25,997 bases of DNA from an uncultured Eubacteriales bacterium (lineage in GTDB: Bacteria > Bacillota > Clostridia > Christensenellales > Borkfalkiaceae): the NCBI GenBank assembly GCA_900549005.1, contig URMT01000015.1:1-25997 (forward strand), written 5' to 3'. The translations under genes and the position numbers were made by a program. How positions within the stretch are numbered: the stretch's first letter is position 1; every line of letters begins with the position of its first letter. The notes below the pieces were generated by a model. It saw only the letters and a program-made list of their open reading frames with translations. It was not told the DNA's origin and did not search any database. This document shows positions 22,494 through 25,997 of this stretch, one piece after another.

Positions 22494-24374
22494 ATGAAAA
22501 GAGAAGGCAATATAAAAATTTCCAGCGAAAATATGATGCCCATAATCAAAAAGTGGCTCTATTCCGATAAAGACATCTTTCTGAGAGAGATAGTCGCCAA
22601 CGGCACCGACGCCATAACCAAGTATAAAAAACTTGTCGATATGGGCGAAGTTACCGACTCCGGCGAGGAGCTTTGCGTGAAGATTTCGGTAGATAAAGAC
22701 GCAAAAACGCTCACCGTTGAAGATAACGGCATAGGTATGACCGCCGACGAGGTGGAAAACTACATAACTCAGATAGCATTTTCCGGTGCCTCCGACTTCC
22801 TTTCCAAATATGAAAAGGCGGGCGGCGACGGCATAATAGGCCACTTCGGACTGGGCTTCTATTCGGCTTATATGGTATCTGAAAACGTTGAAATTTTCAC
22901 CAAGTCGTATAAGGACAAGTCCGCCGTGCACTGGGAATCGGACGGCAACTCCACATACTCGATAGAGGAGTGCGACAAGTCTGACCGCGGCACAAAGATA
23001 GTTATGCACATATCGGACGAAGAGAAGGAATTCCTCGATGAAGGCGTTATAAGAACGCTCATCAGGAAGTACTGCTCGTTTATGCCGTACAACATCTATC
23101 TTTCGTACAAGGGCGACGGCAAAGATAAACCGCTCAACGAAACGCACCCGCTGTATACAAAGAATCCCAAGGACTGCACCGACGAGGACTATAAAAAATT
23201 CTATACCGATACATTTATGGACTTCAACGAGCCGCTGTTCTGGGTACACCTGAATATGGACTATCCTTTCAGACTGAAAGGCATACTCTATTTCCCCAAG
23301 CTTCGCAACAAGTTGGAACTTGAAAGGGGAATGGTAAAACTTTACTGCAACCAGGTGTTCATCGCCGATAACATAAAGGAAGTCATTCCCGAATATCTTA
23401 TGCTTCTGAACGGCGTAATCGACTGCCCCGATATTCCCCTTAACGTTTCGCGCAGCTTCTTGCAGAACGACAGAGAGGTGCAGAAGATTTCAAAGCACAT
23501 CACCAAGAAGGTTGCCGACAAGCTGATATCGCTCTTCAAGACCGACAGGGCAAAATATGAAGAGTGCTGGGGCGACATTGCCAACTTCATCAAATTCGGC
23601 TGCATAAAGGATAACGACTTCTACGAGAAAGTCAAAGACATAATCATCTACAAGGATATCGACGGCAAATACCGCAGCCTTAAAGAGTACTGCGGCGAAC
23701 CTGCCGCAGAAGAAAATTCTGCAAATGCGGAAACTTCTGCCGAAAACGCCGAAGGCGCAGAAAAGGAGGAAGAAAAGACTGAAAAGGCCGAAGAGAAGAA
23801 GCCCGTCACTATCTACTACGTAACCGACGAGCTTCAACAGGCGCAGTATATAAAGATGTTCAAAGACGCGGGACTCACCGCAATGGTCTGCGACAATTCG
23901 TATATCGACCCTCACTTCATAACTTTCCTCGAATACAAGGCGCCCGATAAGGTAAAGTTCGCCCGCATAGACGCGGCGGTGGACGGCGCTCTGAGAGAGG
24001 GCGACGGCGCTACCGACAGCGTGATAGAGGAGATATTCAAATCTGCCCTCGCCGACGATAAACTGACAATAAAGACGGACAAGTTGAAGAATACCGCCGT
24101 GCCCGCCATAATCAACGTGGACGAAACTATGCGCCGCTACTCCGAGATGGACAGAATGTACGGAATGTCGGAGGACGACCCTGCAAAGACCCTCGTAATC
24201 AACCTTGCCAACCCCGTAGTGGCAAAAATCAAGGATATGGACGAAGAGAAGCAGAAGTTTGCGGCCAACCAGATATATCTTCTGGCCCTGCTTTCCTTCA
24301 AAAAACTTTCCAACGAAGAGCAGAACAAGCTCATAGAAAACGATTTGAAGATGCTCGGCAGTCTTGCAGACTGA
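22494..24374 (+). CDS. htpG: Molecular chaperone HtpG (HSP90)
   Basis: The 626-residue product is full length for bacterial HSP90. The N-terminal GHKL ATPase motifs are present: EIVANGTDAITK (Glu and Asn of the ATP site), VEDNGIGMT and GHFGLGFYSAYM. The middle domain has FNEPLFWVHLNMDYPF and LNVSRSFLQND. A highly charged insert (about residues 403-438, rich in E, A and K) lies within the middle domain, more marked than in E. coli. The C-terminal dimerisation domain ends KMLGSLAD-like. GGAGG sits 12 bases before the ATG, a little far, but no better start is seen. Confidence 0.97.
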   Translation: MKREGNIKISSENMMPIIKKWLYSDKDIFLREIVANGTDAITKYKKLVDMGEVTDSGEELCVKISVDKDAKTLTVEDNGIGMTADEVENYITQIAFSGASDFLSKYEKAGGDGIIGHFGLGFYSAYMVSENVEIFTKSYKDKSAVHWESDGNSTYSIEECDKSDRGTKIVMHISDEEKEFLDEGVIRTLIRKYCSFMPYNIYLSYKGDGKDKPLNETHPLYTKNPKDCTDEDYKKFYTDTFMDFNEPLFWVHLNMDYPFRLKGILYFPKLRNKLELERGMVKLYCNQVFIADNIKEVIPEYLMLLNGVIDCPDIPLNVSRSFLQNDREVQKISKHITKKVADKLISLFKTDRAKYEECWGDIANFIKFGCIKDNDFYEKVKDIIIYKDIDGKYRSLKEYCGEPAAEENSANAETSAENAEGAEKEEEKTEKAEEKKPVTIYYVTDELQQAQYIKMFKDAGLTAMVCDNSYIDPHFITFLEYKAPDKVKFARIDAAVDGALREGDGATDSVIEEIFKSALADDKLTIKTDKLKNTAVPAIINVDETMRRYSEMDRMYGMSEDDPAKTLVINLANPVVAKIKDMDEEKQKFAANQIYLLALLSFKKLSNEEQNKLIENDLKMLGSLAD

Positions 24375-24396
24375 CAAATCAAGATTAAAACTTTTT

Positions 24397-24440
24397 AACC
24401 CCGCAGGCGCGGCAAAATGCCGCGCCTGCGGGGTTTTTTT
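24397..24440 (+). terminator. Strong intrinsic terminator of htpG
   Basis: Eighteen-base perfect arms (AACCCCGCAGGCGCGGCA and complement) close on AAA and run into a long T tract. Confidence 0.95.
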
Positions 24441-24452
24441 ATGCTTTGCGCC

Positions 24453-24482
24453 CGGCCGTTTTTATGCGGCCGTTCTTTTTTT
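24453..24482 (+). terminator. Second terminator-like hairpin after htpG
   Basis: CGGCCG (24453-24458) and CGGCCG (24467-24472) pair around an eight-base loop and are followed by TTCTTTTTTT. It sits immediately before the spoIIIA operon and would insulate it. Confidence 0.65.
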
Positions 24483-24507
24483 GTATGTTCCTTAATAAAT
24501 TATATGT

Positions 24508-25440
24508 ATGAAATTGACCTTTCTGCCCGCCGACGTCTGCGCGGCGGTGGGCAACCTCAATCTTAATTATCTTACGGAAATAAGGCTGAGGCGCGCGCAA
24601 CCCGTCATAATAGAGTATTCTGGCGAATACAGATATCTGAGCGCGGGCGGCGCCACTGCAAGGAGAGAGGCGGCGCTTGTGTGTGCCGACGTGGCGGACG
24701 TGCTGTACAGGGCTATGGGCGGCTGCGTTTACAGCTATGCCGAGGAGCTGAAAGAGGGGTTTATCACCATAAGCGGCGGCATACGCATAGGAGTTGCGGG
24801 GGAGTACGTGACGGAGGGTAGCGAGATTAAGACTATCGCCCGTCCGACCTCGCTCAATATAAGAATACCCCACCTCGCCGAAGGCTGTTCCGACGGCGTT
24901 TATAGGGCACTTTTTGCAAATAAGCTGAACAGCGTGCTTATATATTCCCGCCCCGGATGTGGTAAAACCACAATGCTGCGCGACCTTGCGCGGCGCATTT
25001 CAAAGGAGAAAAAGTGCAACGTGCTTGTGCTGGACGTGCGCAGCGAAATAGGCGGCGCGGGTGCAGGTTACGACCTGGGCGAAACGGTGGACGTGGTGCG
25101 CAGCGCAAACAAGCTCTCCTCCATACAGAGTGCCGTGCGCGCAATGAAACCCGACATTGTGATTACGGACGAGCTGTACGGCGAGGGCGATATGAAGGCG
25201 GTGAAGTTTGCGCGCGACTGCGGCATAGCCGTGGCGGCATCTTCGCACATATGCGAAAGGGAGCAGCTTAAACCGATGCCGTTCGACTATTTCGTGCATC
25301 TTACCGCCATAAATGCGGAGCCTGAAATTTATGATAAAAATTTTGATACTGTTTGCAATAATCGCGCTGACGACGTTTGCGGGCGTGCTGCTTGCGACGG
25401 AAAAAAAGAAGAGGGCGCAGGTTTTTGCCGAACTTTATGA
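24508..25440 (+). CDS. spoIIIAA: Stage III sporulation protein AA (ATPase)
   Basis: The 310-residue protein has the SpoIIIAA N-terminal part (LTEIRLRRAQPVIIEYSG, later GCVYSYAEELKEGFITISGGIRIGVAGEY) and a secretion-type ATPase core with Walker A SRPGCGKTTMLRDLA and Walker B DIVITDELYG. It is thought to power the SpoIIIA-SpoIIQ channel between mother cell and forespore. No SD is visible before the ATG; the upstream is AT-rich after a terminator. The last ~37 codons (from about EIYDKNF to GAGFCRTL) overlap spoIIIAB by 110 bases, a larger overlap than usual. Length matches the B. subtilis protein. Confidence 0.93.
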   Translation: MKLTFLPADVCAAVGNLNLNYLTEIRLRRAQPVIIEYSGEYRYLSAGGATARREAALVCADVADVLYRAMGGCVYSYAEELKEGFITISGGIRIGVAGEYVTEGSEIKTIARPTSLNIRIPHLAEGCSDGVYRALFANKLNSVLIYSRPGCGKTTMLRDLARRISKEKKCNVLVLDVRSEIGGAGAGYDLGETVDVVRSANKLSSIQSAVRAMKPDIVITDELYGEGDMKAVKFARDCGIAVAASSHICEREQLKPMPFDYFVHLTAINAEPEIYDKNFDTVCNNRADDVCGRAACDGKKEEGAGFCRTL

Positions 25441-25756
25441 ATACAACGAACTGCTCCTTTTAAACCTCAAATTCGGGCGCGAGGATATGAAGCAGCTTGC
25501 AAAAAAATTCAGGTACGTGCCCGACGCGCTCGAAGGCAAACAGGTTCTTAAAGGGGCGGACGGAGAATTTATCCGTAGTTATTGCAGTAACCTCGGTTCG
25601 ACCGACGCCTCGTCGCAGATAGACTATCTGAACGAGCGCAAGACATACATAAAGAAGCATAAGGAAGAAAGTTTTGCCGACTACAAAAAATACAGCTCGC
25701 TGTATGTAAAAATCTTTCTGATGATAGGCGTGCTGATAGCCGTCCTCTTAGCGTAA
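25331..25756 (+). CDS. spoIIIAB: Stage III sporulation protein AB
   Basis: The 141-residue product begins with a transmembrane helix (MIKILILFAIIALTTFAGVLLA) and ends with another (IFLMIGVLIAVLLA), enclosing a helical soluble part (ELYEYNELLLLNLKFGREDMKQL). This is the SpoIIIAB layout. An in-frame ATG at 25313 would add six residues, but GGAG before 25331 favours the shorter form. The reading frame overlaps the end of spoIIIAA. Confidence 0.88.
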   Translation: MIKILILFAIIALTTFAGVLLATEKKKRAQVFAELYEYNELLLLNLKFGREDMKQLAKKFRYVPDALEGKQVLKGADGEFIRSYCSNLGSTDASSQIDYLNERKTYIKKHKEESFADYKKYSSLYVKIFLMIGVLIAVLLA

Positions 25757-25954
25757 ATGGATATAAGCATCATCTTCAAAATTGCCGCGGTGGGCATAAT
25801 AGTTACAATCATCTGTCAGGTACTAAAAAAGTCCGACAGGGACGACATAGCAACGATAGTCAGCCTGGTGGGGCTGATTATAGTGCTTGCGGCGGTCATA
25901 ACTATGATATCAGACCTGTTCGAGCAGGTACGCGAACTCTTTAATCTGTTCTGA
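25757..25954 (+). CDS. spoIIIAC: Stage III sporulation protein AC
   Basis: The 65-residue protein has two membrane helices (about residues 4-22 and 32-53) and the family pattern IFKIAAVGIIVTIICQVLKKSDRDDIATIVSL-like, standard for SpoIIIAC. The ATG directly follows the spoIIIAB stop. The TGA overlaps the start of spoIIIAD. Confidence 0.93.
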   Translation: MDISIIFKIAAVGIIVTIICQVLKKSDRDDIATIVSLVGLIIVLAAVITMISDLFEQVRELFNLF

Positions 25955-25997
25955 TGGTAATTCTTAGGCTGTGCGCCATAGCCGCCGTAACGGCGGG
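25954..25997 (+). CDS. spoIIIAD: Stage III sporulation protein AD, start only
   Basis: The frame begins ATG in a four-base overlap with spoIIIAC and reads MVILRLCAIAAVTA to the window end. Only position in the operon and a hydrophobic start support the call. Confidence 0.6.
   Translation, partial: MVILRLCAIAAVTA

Overview
The window looks like a chromosomal segment of a spore-forming, uncultured-type Clostridia (Bacillota) genome. The reasons are a spoIIIA operon at the right end, a groES-groEL pair, an IspH-ribosomal protein S1 fusion downstream of cmk and plsC, a YitT/DUF2179 protein and short GGAGG ribosome binding sites. The first ~480 bases are the exception. They read as the 3' part of a Bacteroidota-type TPR protein, broken mid-gene against a 5'-truncated carboxymuconolactone decarboxylase gene, so I suspect an assembly chimera there.

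Layout. 1-1587: suspect junction, decarboxylase-like fragment, GNAT acetyltransferase. 1665-3589 (minus): groEL and groES. 3738-6458 (plus): dCMP deaminase, cyclophilin, small membrane protein, purB. 6550-7473: YitT-family membrane protein, then stacked hairpins. 7815-7889 (minus): tRNA-Trp(CCA) with its own promoter and terminator. 7961-9228: proC and rnhA. 9383-11697: TVP38-family membrane protein and HI0933/BaiN-type flavoprotein. 11855-15806: tight operon of an AroH-Cmk fusion, plsC and an IspH-S1 fusion. 22494-24374: htpG. 24508-end: spoIIIAA, AB, AC and the start of AD.

Between the S1 gene and htpG lies an accessory island of ~6.3 kb. Its left part is an AT-rich arsR / ArsP-type permease / small thioredoxin operon. 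Its right part is an integrative mobilizable element: a long structured non-coding leader, an oriT-like hairpin resembling the pMV158 (MobV) nick site, a MobV relaxase gene, two small genes and an intact TnpX-like large serine recombinase. The mobilization module appears decayed. The relaxase has ATA where its start codon should be, a frameshift, and Glu where the pMV158 relaxase has its nucleophilic His; the small genes carry a nonsense codon and frameshifts. The recombinase is intact, so excision may still work while self-encoded mobilization probably does not.

The most unusual signal is in the element's leader (about 18194-18465). Four imperfect non-coding repeats lie in tandem at a ~72-nt period, each with a GGCTTT...AAAGCC-type stem, downstream of a perfect TTGACA-17-TATAAT promoter and a 26-bp palindrome. 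The island is also bracketed by inverted copies of a 36-nt motif (30/36 identical). Other points of interest are the chorismate mutase-CMP kinase fusion, promoter- and SD-like signals inside the IspH-S1 gene at the domain boundary, and a tandem duplicated promoter segment before aroH-cmk.
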